Shown: positions 24,372 to 34,835 of the stretch, one piece after another
Layout: each line of letters opens with the position of its first letter
Numbering within the stretch: position 1 is the stretch's first letter
NCBI GenBank assembly: GCA_014859375.1
Contig: JACUUH010000024.1
Span: forward strand, 1-34,963
Direction: 5' to 3'
Length of the DNA: 34,963 nucleotides
Source: Gammaproteobacteria bacterium
GTDB taxonomy: Bacteria > Pseudomonadota > Gammaproteobacteria > Nitrosococcales > Methylophagaceae
The notes under the pieces: generated by a model
The model's database searches: none
The model's input: the letters and a program-made list of their open reading frames with translations, nothing else
What the model was told of the DNA's origin: nothing
Made by a program: the position numbers and the translations under genes

Positions 24372-27300
24372 CTAAATTTGGGCATTGTCTTGATCCTGAC
24401 TTGCAAGCAATAAAACGAACTGTTCGCTAGGAATAGGTTTACTGAAGTAGTAACCTTGCATTTGATCGCAGTTTTTATTTTTGAGTGAATCAAATTGTGC
24501 TTTTGTTTCAACACCTTCAGCAATCGTTTCTAAACGTAATGATTTCGCCAGGGTGATCACTGCATCAACAATCGCTTCATTATCTTTATCTTCTAACATG
24601 GTAAAGATAAAACTTTGATCAATTTTAAGTTTATGTATAGGAAATTTCTTTAGGTAACTAAGTGAAGAATAACCCGTGCCAAAATCATCTAAAGATAACT
24701 TGATACCTAAATTAGCAAGATTTTGTAATTGAGTAATGGTGAGATCAATATCTTGCATGGCGATGGATTCGGTAATTTCCAACTCTAAATTATGTGCCGA
24801 TACCTGATTTTTTTGTAATAAAGTCTGGACTCGATCAACTAAGCCAACATCGTTAAATTGAATGCCGGATAAGTTAACGGCAACCAGAAGATCATTATAT
24901 CCGAGCTCATTCCACTGTTTAATTTGTTGAATAGCCGTGTTAAGAACCCAATCACCAATCGCGTTTATTAGGCCTGATTCTTCAGCAATGGGTATAAATA
25001 TCGTTGGCGAAATATAGCCTTTTTGAGGGTGATTCCAACGAATTAATGCTTCGCATCCGATTATCTTTGCTGTCTCTAAGTCTAATTGTGGTTGATAAAC
25101 CAATTCAAGTTGTCCACGCTCTTGTGCAAAACGCAGTTCTTTTTCAAACTCAAATTTTTCCAGCATTTGAGCGTGCATTTCTTCAGTGAAGAATTGATAC
25201 TGATTACGACCATTTTGTTTGGCACGATACATTGCCGTATCTGCCTTTTGACTTAATATTTGTTCTGTTTCACCGTTATCAGGATATAAACTGATCCCAA
25301 TCGAAAGGGTAACAAAAAGTTGATGATTATCTATAGTGAAGGGATGCGAGATCGCATCAATTAAATTTTGGGCAACATGTGCCGCGCCCTCAATATTGGT
25401 GTCCACCAACAAAATAGTAAATTCATCACCGCCGGTGCGAGATACAGTGTCTTCTTTTCGCACATTAGTCAGTAGTATGTTGGCAAGTTCTATCAATAAT
25501 TTATCACCCATAGCATGCCCCAAACTATCGTTAACAAACTTAAAGCGATCTAAATCCAGGAACAATAGTGCAAGTGGCTTGTGTTGTCTTTCTGCTGTGA
25601 CAATAGCCTGACCAATACGGTCATTGAGCAGGGCGCGGTTGGGTAATTTTGTTAACACATCATGTTGCGCTAAAAATTCAATATGTTGTTGCGCTTCTTT
25701 TGCATCACTGATATCTGACATAATCGCGATATGCTTTTGTATCGCACCAGTTTCATCTTTAACGGTGCTGATCGATGACCATTGTGGATAGATTTCACCA
25801 TTTTTACGGCGATTATACAGCTCACCTGACCAAGCACCTTTAGTATGTAATGTATTCCATAAATTTTTATAATATTCAGAATCTTGCAATCCGGAACTTA
25901 ATATATTAGGTTTTTTGCCAATCACTTCATCAGCGGAGAAGCCAGTAATTGTAGTAAAAGCCGGGTTGACTTGAATGATAGTATTTGAGCTATCAGTGAC
26001 ACAAATACCTTCTTTAGTTGCTTCAAATACTTGTCCAGTGATTTGTAATGCATGCTCAGTTTGGCGTTGTTGTGTGATATCTCGACTGATACCCAGCAAA
26101 CCGGCATTTGCGTTTGATTCAGTTTTAAGAGGCGTTTTTAACGTTTCCAATAAAACTGTATGACCATCAGGATAGGTAACCTGTTCTTCATTTATTTGAG
26201 CCATATTTTTTTCCATCATGGCTTTGTCTTTATCTCTAAAGAATTGAGCTGTTTCTTTATCGACAAAATCAAAATCAGTCTTGCCTAAAATATCACTTTC
26301 ATTGGCACCAAAAAATTTTTCAAATGCTTTGTTGCAACGAATAAAAACACCATCTTTATCTTTACAGAAAATTAAATCGGGGGTGGAATCAATGATTCCC
26401 TGTAATAACGAGCGTTCGTCTGTAAGTGCTTGTTCGATACGTTTACGTTCAGTGATATTTTGGAAAACAAGTATTATCCCATGGATATCTTCCGATTGGT
26501 TATTTGAATAGTGGATTGGGGCTGCACTATATAAGATATGAAAAAGTTCACCGGTTTTTGATCGTAGAACAGTGTGATTGCCAAGTTCGACAATTTGTTT
26601 GGTCGCCAATACTTGTTCAACAGGATTAGCTACTTTTTCATTGGTGCTGGCATCATAAATATCAAATACTGTGGGTAGTGCTTGAACGAGAGCTTGTTGT
26701 TGGCTCCAGCCAGTCAGTGTTGAAGCTATGTTGTTTAAACGAGTTATATAACCGTTCTGATCAGTCACAATAACGGCATCACCTATTGAATCAAGCGTAA
26801 TGCTAAGCCGTTGTTCTTTATCTTGTAAATCGATTAACTGTTGTCTGACCCTATTGCCTGCATCCACCAGGGCTTGAGCGACATCAGTTTGTATGGTCTT
26901 GCCACTGAATGGGTTAGCTAACACTTTATTTTGAGCGAAGTCTTGCGCTAATCTACCAAGTAATCGTATAGGGGTTAATACAAATCGTCTTATAAGCGCG
27001 ATTAGCACTAAAATGAAAACAGATAGTATCACTAAAGTAGGAATTGAGTGGTAGGCAGTCACTGATAATGAACGATTGAGTTCGGCAGTAACATCGCTCT
27101 GTAAAATTAAAAAATGTTGTTTTGTCGGGCGAATTTCTGAACTGGTGGGGGCTGAAGCCACAGGCACTATAGCTGTTATTTTGTTATCAGAAAGGTGATT
27201 AACTGTTTGATGTTTGTTGGAAACGTAGTCGTCGAGAGTGTCATATACATCGGGCACTATATCTTTAATGTTTTTTCCTTGCCAGGCAAACGATGAAGCG

Positions 27301-27593
27301 AGTTCAATCGTGAAGTCAGATGAGACAAGTACAGCAAAAACTGCCTGATCATCCAAATTAAACAGCGAGATTTCTCTCTTGGCTTCATCAATAGCGTTAT
27401 TGGCTAAATTATATTCAAGTGTGCGAGACATGCGCCAGGCGGTTTGTTTGAGATGGTTACTGTTAAGGGTATACACCTGGTTAATCGTTTCGCGATAATT
27501 CAAAACAGATTGAAATAAAAACAAACTGACAGCAAGACAACTGACAATCACTGGTAGCCATAAATTAAGGTTGTAGGTTTTTATTTTAGTCAT
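24372..27593 (-). CDS. Membrane PAS-GGDEF-EAL cyclic-di-GMP enzyme
   Basis: A 1073-aa inner-membrane signalling protein. Two spans (about residues 11-31 and 184-205) bracket a periplasmic sensor of about 150 residues. Three PAS domains follow (about 260-385, 390-510, 520-640), the last two ending in ISRDITQQRQ and MSDISDAKEA. The GGDEF domain has an intact GGDEF at 721-725 and an RxxD product-inhibition site (RKED, 712-715). The EAL domain keeps EAL at 848-850, DDFGTGYSS, KIDQSFI and EGVET, so both cyclase and phosphodiesterase may be active. It starts 2 bp after the stop of the binding-protein lipoprotein gene, so the periplasmic sensor probably works with that protein. Confidence 0.93.
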   Translation of the reverse strand: MTKIKTYNLNLWLPVIVSCLAVSLFLFQSVLNYRETINQVYTLNSNHLKQTAWRMSRTLEYNLANNAIDEAKREISLFNLDDQAVFAVLVSSDFTIELASSFAWQGKNIKDIVPDVYDTLDDYVSNKHQTVNHLSDNKITAIVPVASAPTSSEIRPTKQHFLILQSDVTAELNRSLSVTAYHSIPTLVILSVFILVLIALIRRFVLTPIRLLGRLAQDFAQNKVLANPFSGKTIQTDVAQALVDAGNRVRQQLIDLQDKEQRLSITLDSIGDAVIVTDQNGYITRLNNIASTLTGWSQQQALVQALPTVFDIYDASTNEKVANPVEQVLATKQIVELGNHTVLRSKTGELFHILYSAAPIHYSNNQSEDIHGIILVFQNITERKRIEQALTDERSLLQGIIDSTPDLIFCKDKDGVFIRCNKAFEKFFGANESDILGKTDFDFVDKETAQFFRDKDKAMMEKNMAQINEEQVTYPDGHTVLLETLKTPLKTESNANAGLLGISRDITQQRQTEHALQITGQVFEATKEGICVTDSSNTIIQVNPAFTTITGFSADEVIGKKPNILSSGLQDSEYYKNLWNTLHTKGAWSGELYNRRKNGEIYPQWSSISTVKDETGAIQKHIAIMSDISDAKEAQQHIEFLAQHDVLTKLPNRALLNDRIGQAIVTAERQHKPLALLFLDLDRFKFVNDSLGHAMGDKLLIELANILLTNVRKEDTVSRTGGDEFTILLVDTNIEGAAHVAQNLIDAISHPFTIDNHQLFVTLSIGISLYPDNGETEQILSQKADTAMYRAKQNGRNQYQFFTEEMHAQMLEKFEFEKELRFAQERGQLELVYQPQLDLETAKIIGCEALIRWNHPQKGYISPTIFIPIAEESGLINAIGDWVLNTAIQQIKQWNELGYNDLLVAVNLSGIQFNDVGLVDRVQTLLQKNQVSAHNLELEITESIAMQDIDLTITQLQNLANLGIKLSLDDFGTGYSSLSYLKKFPIHKLKIDQSFIFTMLEDKDNEAIVDAVITLAKSLRLETIAEGVETKAQFDSLKNKNCDQMQGYYFSKPIPSEQFVLLLASQDQDNAQI

Positions 27594-27595
27594 AA

Positions 27596-28564
27596 CTAGC
27601 GAACAAATTCGTCTGTGAGTAAGTGATTGATCAGAGGCTTGGTTTGTATCAATCTAACCTCAAATAAAACACTTGAAAGTTCGTTAAGTGTTGGCGCTAA
27701 ACTTGACGTACTATCGTATGATAATAACTGTTGGTTATCTGTTTTATCGGGAAGCGTGAGCGTGGTATAACTTTTAGCCAATTGATCAGTAGTCATGTTC
27801 AATCTGGGCACAATTTTTTGGTAAGCACTATCAGGCTTTGCCTGCATATAGGCTAATGATTGCCATTGAGCCGACACTAATGCTGAAATATTATGTGGTT
27901 GTTGGTCTATTACTGATTGCTTTGTGACCAGAACATCAATAATTTTGTTTGGTATCTGGCTGCTATCAAATAGAGTGCTATAACCTAAATCAAGCAACGA
28001 CGAGGCTATAGGTTCAAAGGTAATAACGGCATCACTGATACCATGAGTCATTCGGTCGTAATGTTGATCAACCGTTGCTGAATCAATAATGACATCATTT
28101 AACGTGAGCTGTGCAGCTTTGAGTAATTCATGCAACATATAGGCACCTAAAGCAGTGCTTTCAACAGAAATCCTTTTGCCTTTTAGATCGGACAATTGCT
28201 GAATATCGTTTTTGACAATAACTTTATCGGCACCATTTGAAATACCCATCACCAAAAAAATGCGAAGATCAGGTACGGTCTCTGCCAGTAACAGTGCTTC
28301 GTCCAATGTTAAGGCCGCAGCATCAAGCCGGCCTTGTTTAAAGGCTCGTAATGTTTCAGTGGCAGAGGGTAGCTCTTTAAGCTTAATGTCATTTGAGTCA
28401 AAAAATCCAAGTGCTCGTGCCAGATATAATGTTTCGTAGCCAAGCCATTGACTTGCGCCGACGCGTAATACGGCCTGTTGTTGAGGGTTGCAAGCACTGA
28501 TAAACAACAGTGATAACATCATGAAAAATAGTAATATTTTTTGTGATACGTTTTTTTGTGTCAT
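27596..28564 (-). CDS. Periplasmic-binding lipoprotein (NMT1/SsuA-like), partner of the c-di-GMP enzyme
   Basis: A 322-aa lipoprotein: MTQKNVSQKILLFFMMLSLLF is the signal and ISAC the lipobox. The mature part begins LRVGASQWLGYETLYLARAL, the start of ABC-type substrate-binding proteins of the NMT1/SsuA/ThiY-like group, and has DAAALTLDEALLLA and LKGKRISVEST in the usual order. No permease or ATPase gene is nearby. Instead it is coupled to a PAS/GGDEF/EAL membrane protein, so I infer a ligand sensor that feeds c-di-GMP signalling rather than transport. The ligand is unknown; relatives bind taurine, nitrate, sulfonates or pyrimidine precursors. ATG 28564 is the first start before the signal sequence. 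Confidence 0.82.
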   Translation of the reverse strand: MTQKNVSQKILLFFMMLSLLFISACNPQQQAVLRVGASQWLGYETLYLARALGFFDSNDIKLKELPSATETLRAFKQGRLDAAALTLDEALLLAETVPDLRIFLVMGISNGADKVIVKNDIQQLSDLKGKRISVESTALGAYMLHELLKAAQLTLNDVIIDSATVDQHYDRMTHGISDAVITFEPIASSLLDLGYSTLFDSSQIPNKIIDVLVTKQSVIDQQPHNISALVSAQWQSLAYMQAKPDSAYQKIVPRLNMTTDQLAKSYTTLTLPDKTDNQQLLSYDSTSSLAPTLNELSSVLFEVRLIQTKPLINHLLTDEFVR

Positions 28565-28723
28565 TCAAAAAATCTCAGGTCAAAATTCTTTTATCATCTA
28601 TGTAATACATGCGTTTGCATACTATATCGCGTGCAGAAAGACTAAATTTTACTTTGGGGCAAGTATTGTATAACTAACATGAGTAATCAAGTTGATATTT
28701 AGATTAGGAGTTGTATTTGGTTC

Positions 28724-28880
28724 TATACCCATGACACGTCAAGCTGCATAGAATCATCTTTTGTCCTCGCGAATACGGGGTTCCATGGACAATGAAACTA
28801 TTAGCTATCGTTGGATTCCCACTTTTGTGGGAATGACGGACTCCAGTAATTTAACAGCAAATTCTTTGATTGCGGGTATA
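28724..28880. mobile_element. TATACCC-type dispersed repeat, copy at 28.7 kb (157 bp)
   Basis: It begins TATACCCATGACAC and ends GGGTATA, short inverted ends. Inside are TCATCTTTTGTCCTCGCGAA, a CCATGGACA(A)TGAAACT stretch, GCTATCGTTGGATTCCC, an internal TTCCCAC-TTTT-GTGGGAA hairpin, and AGTAATTTAACAGCAAAT. The same blocks recur in order at 31642-31842 and in part at 34836-34963. No ORF. Together with the dksA terminator it accounts for most of the 377-bp gap 28565-28941; the remaining 28565-28723 is AT-rich promoter-like DNA with no gene seen. Confidence 0.7.
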
Positions 28881-28884
28881 TAAC

Positions 28885-28910
28885 AAAAAGCCCCTTAAAA
28901 AGGAGCTTTT
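28885..28910 (-). terminator. dksA: dksA terminator
   Basis: On the minus strand AAAAGCTCC-TTTTTAA-GGGGCTTTT forms a 9-bp stem (one T-G pair) followed by T, 32 bp after the dksA stop. It abuts the right end of the TATACCC element. Confidence 0.75.
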
Positions 28911-28941
28911 AAATTTGAAGCATGATCAGATGATTTGAGAT

Positions 28942-29364
28942 CTAAACGCGATTTTTTTCTCTAATTTCATCTAATGTTTTGCAATCAATACAAAGTGTCG
29001 CAGTTGGGCGGGCCTCTAAACGGCGAATACCAATTTCAGTTCCACACGACTCACAAAAACCATAATCGCCCTTGTCTAAGTCTTCTAAAGATTGATTGAT
29101 CTTCTTGATCAATTTACGTTCACGATCACGGGTACGTAATTCTAATGTGAACTCTTCTTCCTGAGTTGCACGATCATTAGGATCAGGGAAATTGGCAGCA
29201 TCATCCTGCATATGGTGAACAGTGCGATCAACTTCTTCCATAAGTTGTATTTTCCAGTTTTCCAGAATGGTGCGGAAATGACTGATCTGTTCATCGTTCA
29301 TGTAATCTTCGCCGGCTACTTCTTCATACGGAGAAAATTTAGCCTCAATCGGTGATGGAGCCAT
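28942..29364 (-). CDS. dksA: RNA polymerase-binding transcription factor DksA
   Basis: A 140-aa protein that binds the RNA polymerase secondary channel and, with ppGpp, resets transcription during the stringent response. The coiled-coil tip carries [10 protein letters not shown], with the DxxDxA acidic residues (Asp61, Asp64, Ala66). The four-cysteine zinc finger is CESCG...LCIDC in the stretch [17 protein letters not shown]. The C-terminal helix [11 protein letters not shown] completes the fold. Shorter than E. coli DksA (151 aa) only at the N-terminus. It is divergent from the CbbY-like gene across a 111-bp gap. Confidence 0.96.
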   Translation of the reverse strand: MAPSPIEAKFSPYEEVAGEDYMNDEQISHFRTILENWKIQLMEEVDRTVHHMQDDAANFPDPNDRATQEEEFTLELRTRDRERKLIKKINQSLEDLDKGDYGFCESCGTEIGIRRLEARPTATLCIDCKTLDEIREKNRV

Positions 29365-29475
29365 TTGTCAAAACCTCTTAGCTTTTCAAATTAAGTGTGC
29401 ATCTATACCAGATGACTCTCGTATGTGCAAAATATTTGATACTATTTTATCTCACTTTAATCGGAAAACTGAATT

Positions 29476-30240
29476 GTGAAGCAACTAAAAGCAATTATAT
29501 TTGATGTCGATGGTACGCTGTCGGAAACAGAACGCGATGGCCACCGCGTCGCCTTCAATCGCGCATTCTCAGAGGCTGGTTTAGATTGGGTTTGGGATCA
29601 GGAATTATATGGAAAATTATTAGCAGTAACAGGTGGTAAAGAGCGTATACGCTTGTTTTTGTCAGACTTTCATCAAGACTTTAGTTATGACGGTGATATT
29701 GAGCAATTAATTACCCAATTACATGCTGAAAAGACTAAACACTATGTCAGTTTGCTTGAAACAAAAGCAATTGGATTGCGCCCCGGTGTTGAACGTTTAA
29801 TTACCGAGATTCGTGATGCTGGTTTGCGCTTGGCAATTGCGACTACAACCACACCAGCCAACGTTACTGCGCTTATCACCAGCACCTTGGGTGAGCAGGC
29901 ATTATCCTGGTTTGACTGTATTGCTGCCGGTGATGTTGTGCCAGCAAAAAAACCTGCACCAGACATCTTTGACTATTGCCTTGAGCAATTAGGCTTAAAC
30001 CCCGAGCAGTGTCTTGTTTTTGAAGATTCAGCGAATGGTGTGCTGGCTTCGCGTGGCGCAAAACTACCAACCGTTGTGACATTAAATAATTACACCGAAA
30101 ATGATGATTTTTCTGGTGCAATTTCGGTGTTCAACCACTTGGGTGAAGCTGATATGCCTTGTCAGCTCATTTCTGGTGTAGCAATTGAACATGACTATGT
30201 AACCGTTGCAGATTTATATCGGCTGCATGTCAATGGCTGA
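29476..30240 (+). CDS. HAD-superfamily phosphatase, CbbY/Gph-like
   Basis: A 254-aa haloacid-dehalogenase hydrolase. Motif I FDVDGTLSE (Asp9 nucleophile, Asp11 acid), the cap-domain sequence VAFNRAFSEAGLDWVWD, motif II IATTTT, motif III KKPAPDIF and motif IV VFEDSANGV are all seen. The N-terminus and cap most resemble CbbY, a phosphatase for xylulose 1,5-bisphosphate and related sugar phosphates linked to Rubisco operons, but no Calvin-cycle genes are near; a general sugar-phosphate or phosphoglycolate phosphatase is as likely. GTG 29476 is the start that fits the family. It overlaps the aminotransferase gene by 14 bp. Confidence 0.85.
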   Translation: MKQLKAIIFDVDGTLSETERDGHRVAFNRAFSEAGLDWVWDQELYGKLLAVTGGKERIRLFLSDFHQDFSYDGDIEQLITQLHAEKTKHYVSLLETKAIGLRPGVERLITEIRDAGLRLAIATTTTPANVTALITSTLGEQALSWFDCIAAGDVVPAKKPAPDIFDYCLEQLGLNPEQCLVFEDSANGVLASRGAKLPTVVTLNNYTENDDFSGAISVFNHLGEADMPCQLISGVAIEHDYVTVADLYRLHVNG

Positions 30241-31423
30241 TATACGTATAGCAGGTCGAGCACACGACATCACACCGTTCCATGTCATGGATATTCTGGC
30301 CAAGGCTAAAAAGCTCGAACAGCAGGGTAGAGACATCATTCACATGGAAGTTGGAGAACCTGACTTTGCCACGCCTCAAGCTATTATTGATGCAGGTGTT
30401 GAGGCATTAAAATCAGGTAAAACTCATTACACACCGGCATTGGGTTTGCCAGAGCTACGTCATGCAATATCAAAATGGTATGCAGATCGTTATGGTATTG
30501 AGGTCTCATCAAATCGTATCGTGGTGACACCCGGCGCATCAGGTGCTTTATTACTGGTGGTGGGCGCATTGGCAGAGCGTGATAAAAAAGTCTTGCTGGC
30601 TGATCCTGGTTATCCCTGCAATCGAAATTTTGCGCGTTTTGTTGAAGCTGAGGCAATGTCGGTTAGTGTTAATTGTGATAGTCACTATCAATTAACGGCT
30701 AACGATATTGAACACTATTGGGATGACGATACTGTGATGGCTTTGGTTGCTTCGCCATCAAATCCGACAGGTACGATATTGTCGTTACAACAGATGATAG
30801 CGCTGTCTGATGCCGTTTCACGTCGTAACGGCCATTTGGTGGTTGATGAGATTTATCATGGTTTAACCTATGATGGTATTGATGCTCAAACCATACTTGC
30901 CGTCAATCAAGATGGATTTGTTATTAATAGTTTTTCCAAATATTTTGGTATGACAGGCTGGCGATTGGGTTGGTTAGTTGTGCCTGAACGCTACATAAGT
31001 GTAATGGACCGTTTAGCTCAAAATCTGTTTTTAGCGGCACCAACAATGTCACAATATGCGGCACTGGCAGCATTCCAAACTGATACTTTGGATGAATTAG
31101 AACGTCGTCGTCATGTATTTGAACAACGCCGCAATCTAGTGTTGCCAGCACTTAGACAACTTGGCTTTGATATTCCGGTCACGCCTGAAGGTGCTTTTTA
31201 TGTGTACGCCAATTGCGCCAAGTTAGTAACAGACACCTATCCAGATAGTATGGCGTTGTGTGATTATCTGCTAACAGAAGCAGGTGTTGCGATCACACCC
31301 GGTTTGGATTTTGGTCATAATAATCCACAGCAGCATTGTCGTTTTGCCTATACAACAAATAGCGAACGTATAATAGAGGCTGTTGAGCGTATTGCTCAGG
31401 CTTTACATAAATTACAACATTAA
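30227..31423 (+). CDS. Class I/II PLP-dependent aminotransferase
   Basis: A 398-aa fold-type I aminotransferase. VEPDFATP-like EVGEPDFATPQAIIDAGVEA opens the fold. The PLP lysine is in NSFSKYFGMTGWRLGWLV. The Asn/Asp pocket is in ASPSNPTGTILS, and the substrate arginine is probably in the HCRFAY stretch near the C-terminus. It resembles bacterial aspartate/aromatic or alanine-type aminotransferases; the amino-acid substrate is not visible. ATG 30227 (MSMADIRIAGRAHDITPF) is preferred; ATG 30233 is possible. It overlaps the CbbY-like gene end, so the two are co-translated. Confidence 0.9.
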   Translation: MSMADIRIAGRAHDITPFHVMDILAKAKKLEQQGRDIIHMEVGEPDFATPQAIIDAGVEALKSGKTHYTPALGLPELRHAISKWYADRYGIEVSSNRIVVTPGASGALLLVVGALAERDKKVLLADPGYPCNRNFARFVEAEAMSVSVNCDSHYQLTANDIEHYWDDDTVMALVASPSNPTGTILSLQQMIALSDAVSRRNGHLVVDEIYHGLTYDGIDAQTILAVNQDGFVINSFSKYFGMTGWRLGWLVVPERYISVMDRLAQNLFLAAPTMSQYAALAAFQTDTLDELERRRHVFEQRRNLVLPALRQLGFDIPVTPEGAFYVYANCAKLVTDTYPDSMALCDYLLTEAGVAITPGLDFGHNNPQQHCRFAYTTNSERIIEAVERIAQALHKLQH

Positions 31424-31451
31424 AATTAGTTCGCAGGATAGCTATACAACC

Positions 31452-31646
31452 ATGACAACACCCGATGATGAAATTATGTGCGATTGTAGTGGCACGACTA
31501 AAGCCAAGATAATGAGTTTGGTGGAGCAGGGCATCACTACCTTAGATGATATTTCACGAAAAACAGGGACAAATTCTGGTTGCGGTGCCTGTGAATATGA
31601 TGTGCAGGAGTTTCTTGATCACATTATCGATACAAATGACTCATAG
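31452..31646 (+). CDS. BFD-like [2Fe-2S] protein (64 aa)
   Basis: The protein begins MTTPDDEIMCDCSGTTKAKI and continues to GTNSGCGACEYDVQEFL. The CxC and CxxC cysteine pairs about 32 residues apart are the BFD/[2Fe-2S] pattern of bacterioferritin-associated ferredoxin and of NifU/nitrite-reductase accessory domains. BFD releases iron from bacterioferritin by electron transfer. No bacterioferritin gene is near. ATG 31452 with AGGA about 14 nt upstream is chosen over an upstream ATG at 31383 that overlaps the aminotransferase. Its TAG stop (31644-31646) lies within the left end of a TATACCC-type repeat, so the C-terminus may have been altered by the insertion. Confidence 0.8.
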   Translation: MTTPDDEIMCDCSGTTKAKIMSLVEQGITTLDDISRKTGTNSGCGACEYDVQEFLDHIIDTNDS

Positions 31647-31842
31647 CCATGACACTTTAATCTGCAGAAACTCATCTTTTGTCCTCGCGAATGCGGGGAT
31701 CCATGGGCAGTGAAACTGATTGCTATCGTTGGATTCCCGCTTTTGCGGGAATGACAGGGGGGCTAATGCAGGAATGGCAGGGGCCAATGCGGGAATGACA
31801 GACTCTAGTAATTTAACAGCAAATACAATGACTACGGGTATA
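31642..31842. mobile_element. TATACCC-type dispersed repeat, copy at 31.6 kb (201 bp)
   Basis: The left end is CATAGCCATGACAC (diverged) and the right end GACTACGGGTATA. The order of blocks is the same as at 28.7 kb (TCATCTTTTGTCCTCGCGAA, GCTATCGTTGGATTCCCGC, AGTAATTTAACAGCAAAT). It is longer because the region GGAATGACAGG is repeated in three imperfect copies (about 31749-31803). The internal TTCCCGC-TTTT-GCGGGAA hairpin (31733-31751) is perfect. Confidence 0.72.
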
Positions 31843-31853
31843 TAATTTGTTAG

Positions 31854-34112
<2,259 letters not shown>

Positions 34113-34169
34113 AATCGTAACAAACTCGAATTCTGATTAAGGAATAAAGAGCACATACTTAGAAAACAT

Positions 34170-34195
34170 CGTCATTGCGGCTAATGACGTTTTTT
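34170..34195 (+). terminator. icd: icd terminator
   Basis: CGTCATT-GCGGCT-AATGACG forms a perfect 7-bp stem (34170-34176 with 34183-34189) followed by six T, 57 bp after the icd stop. Confidence 0.88.
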
Positions 34196-34244
34196 CAAGA
34201 TAGTGAGAATAAATTGAGCTTCACGACAGGTATTTTAAAAAGTT

Positions 34245-34336
34245 GTCATTTGCGAGGTCGTAGACCGTGGCAATCTGGTATTGAACAGAGCTTTGAATTG
34301 CTTGCCACCAAGGCTTTGCGTCGTGGTCGCAATGAC
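34245..34336. repeat. GTCATT-ended inverted-repeat element (92 bp)
   Basis: The left arm begins GTCATTTGCGAGGTCGT and includes CCGTGGCAATC; the right arm, read on the other strand, begins GTCATTGCGACCACGACG and includes GGTGGCAAG. The arms are imperfect inverted repeats around an AT-rich centre. GTCATTGCGAGG...GTGGCAATC is a widespread REP-like sequence in proteobacterial intergenic DNA. It differs from the TATACCC family. Confidence 0.6.
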
Positions 34337-34387
34337 AGTATTTTTTTACCCAGATTGGGGTTAACAAGAGAGAAGAGAGAAATAATA

Positions 34388-34825
34388 ATGACAATAAAAC
34401 AACAACAAGGCGCAGTCCTAACACAACTGATTTTATGGTTATTAGTGTTGGCAAATACAGCAGGCCTAGGCTGCTACTATTATGTTAACTATGTAAAAAC
34501 TCAACAAATCCCCAACATGATCGGTACTTGGAGCGGTGAAAATCTGACTGTTTCTGATGATAAGGGTTACAAAGTTTGGGGTGTTAAAACTGTCACCATC
34601 ACAGAACAACAAGATCGTCGTTTCCGTGGCAACTTTACCTATCCTGATGGCACTAAAAACTTCTTTGGTGTGATTTATCCGGATAATAAATCATTTACAT
34701 GGGTTTCAACACCAAGCAAAGGCTTTAATCATGGTCGTATCCTGGATGACAACACCATTGGCGCCTGTTATGTAGAAGCATACGAAGCGGCGACTGCTGG
34801 CTGTGCCACCTTAACACGTCAGTAA
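34388..34825 (+). CDS. Membrane-anchored hypothetical protein (145 aa)
   Basis: ATG 34388 with GAGAGAA just upstream starts MTIKQQQGAVLTQLILWLLV. One N-terminal span (about residues 11-31, ending GLGCYYYVNYV) anchors a mostly beta-strand periplasmic domain: MIGTWSGENLTVSDDKGYKV, then RFRGNFTYPDGTKNFFGVIY and a Cys pair near the end (GACYVE, GCATL). The pattern of strands with GTW at the start recalls small lipocalin- or avidin-like barrels, but I do not recognise a family. A longer frame from 34175 runs through the GTCATT repeat and is rejected. It stands alone after the icd terminator and between two repeat elements. Confidence 0.7.
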   Translation: MTIKQQQGAVLTQLILWLLVLANTAGLGCYYYVNYVKTQQIPNMIGTWSGENLTVSDDKGYKVWGVKTVTITEQQDRRFRGNFTYPDGTKNFFGVIYPDNKSFTWVSTPSKGFNHGRILDDNTIGACYVEAYEAATAGCATLTRQ

Positions 34826-34835
34826 TTGCTCAAAC

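Noticed and set aside
24364-24389. GACAATG...CATTGTC hairpin as terminator between the convergent AraC-type and GGDEF-EAL genes
   Set aside because: It overlaps the end of the GGDEF-EAL gene and has no T-run on either strand, so it is at most weak.
34175-34387. N-terminal extension of the 145-aa protein
   Set aside because: The extension is translated terminator and GTCATT-repeat sequence; the ATG at 34388 starts a normal membrane anchor with a Shine-Dalgarno.
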